From Rhizobium lentis (GTDB taxonomy: Bacteria > Pseudomonadota > Alphaproteobacteria > Rhizobiales > Rhizobiaceae): a stretch of 64,000 bases of DNA. Shown in pieces: positions 63,607 to 64,000 of the stretch. The stretch covers positions 62,001 to 126,000 of the forward strand of contig NZ_JACHBD010000012.1 of NCBI RefSeq assembly GCF_014200175.1. The letters are read 5' to 3'. Under the pieces are notes generated by a model. It worked only from the letters and a program-made list of their open reading frames with translations. It did no database searches and was not told the DNA's origin. The stretch's first letter is position 1; each line of letters opens with the position of its first letter. The position numbers were made by a program, and so were the translations under genes.

Positions 63607-64000
63607 CTAACGCTGCGCTTCCAACATCGCTCGCAGCTTGTAGTGAATAGGGGCAGCGAGATATCGCGCCCGGTCGGCCTCCGAAAGCCGTCGACCGAAA
63701 TTTTCCATCAGCTCCGGCATTGTGACTTTGTCGCCGCCAAAAGACTGATGCTCCACCGGCATTCCGGCTTCGGCGATGCCGCTGCGGATGACGCGACAAT
63801 AGATGCCGGGGCGGGCGGCATCGGTATAGCGCTTGACGAATTTCGGATCGGCCATCCTGGCTGCGAAGGTGGCGCAGGGGATGCGGCATGCTGTGACTTC
63901 GAGGACGAGATCGCCTGATATGAAGCGGTCACCGACGGCAACATCGCGGTTGTCCAGATCCGAAATCAGCATGTTTTCGCCGAAGGCGCCGGGCTCATAG
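63607..64000 (-). CDS. MOSC-domain protein, 5' end outside window
   Basis: The visible 130 residues are the C-terminal part of a MOSC domain of the YiiM type. YEPGAFGENM is read at the window edge, then AVGDRFISGDLVLEVTACRIPCATFAARM with the conserved Cys, and GIYCRVIRSG. MOSC proteins handle sulfur or pyridoxal/molybdenum-type substrates. YiiM reduces N-hydroxylated compounds. The frame is open to base 64000, so the gene is truncated by the window. Confidence 0.85.
   Translation of the reverse strand, partial: YEPGAFGENMLISDLDNRDVAVGDRFISGDLVLEVTACRIPCATFAARMADPKFVKRYTDAARPGIYCRVIRSGIAEAGMPVEHQSFGGDKVTMPELMENFGRRLSEADRARYLAAPIHYKLRAMLEAQR

Overview
This window looks like chromosomal DNA from a Rhizobium of the R. 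etli / R. leguminosarum / R. phaseoli type. The evidence is the high GC content and the Rhizobiales gene content and order. It includes a complete C-P lyase cluster with paired permeases and a DUF1045 gene, polA next to a MarR gene with an sRNA between them, dnaK-dnaJ, and ffs-dnaX-ybaB. RIME-type palindromic intergenic repeats are also present. I saw no phage, insertion sequence, CRISPR array, rRNA or tRNA. Species assignment is inference.

Layout. 1-2.7 kb: a KTSC-domain gene, a small hypothetical gene, pncB, a small membrane protein and a RIME1-like repeat. 2.8-9.6 kb (minus strand): a yejABEF peptide ABC transporter ending in a hydroxyacid dehydrogenase. 9.8-15.9 kb (plus): mepA, mgsA-glk, an MsbA-like exporter, dapB and gpmA. 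15.9-28.9 kb: phosphonate use, with the repressor phnF facing phnGHIJKL-acetyltransferase-phnCDE1E2-DUF1045-phnMN. A Pho box and a perfect dyad precede phnG, so phosphate starvation and a PhnF-type repressor probably act on the same promoter. 28.9-40 kb: a GrpB-family protein, an FtsK-type translocase without membrane segments, polA, an alpha-r7-like sRNA, a marR gene, an MHYT-PAS-GGDEF-EAL protein and an M20 peptidase. 40-44.3 kb: an RNA-rich stretch around an SH3-domain secreted protein, then a class A penicillin-binding protein. 44.4-47.8 kb: dnaK-dnaJ behind a heat-shock-type promoter. 48-55.7 kb: small regulators, recF-moeB-GNAT, a hydroxyacid dehydrogenase, a second SH3 protein, a PfkB kinase, a structured RNA and an AEC-family transporter. 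55.7-64 kb: cytochrome c, kdsB, pheA, glyoxalase, HIT-nudC-WYL regulator, SRP RNA, dnaX, ybaB and a truncated MOSC gene.

The most interesting material is non-coding. (1) On the minus strand at about 41.08-41.18 kb there are three consecutive GC-rich hairpins whose loops carry runs of C (anti-Shine-Dalgarno-like). The last hairpin is an intrinsic terminator, and an EcfG/RpoE2-like promoter lies just upstream. This resembles the rhizobial cuckoo RNAs. (2) Two further putative RNAs, at 40.0-40.1 kb (minus) and 54.5-54.66 kb (plus), share an identical 20-nt core shortly before a strong intrinsic terminator. The first has a perfect TTAA-N7-TTAAC CtrA-type box at its presumed promoter. (3) Several core proteins show apparent loss of metal ligands (DnaX, MoeB) or altered regulatory motifs (PheA).
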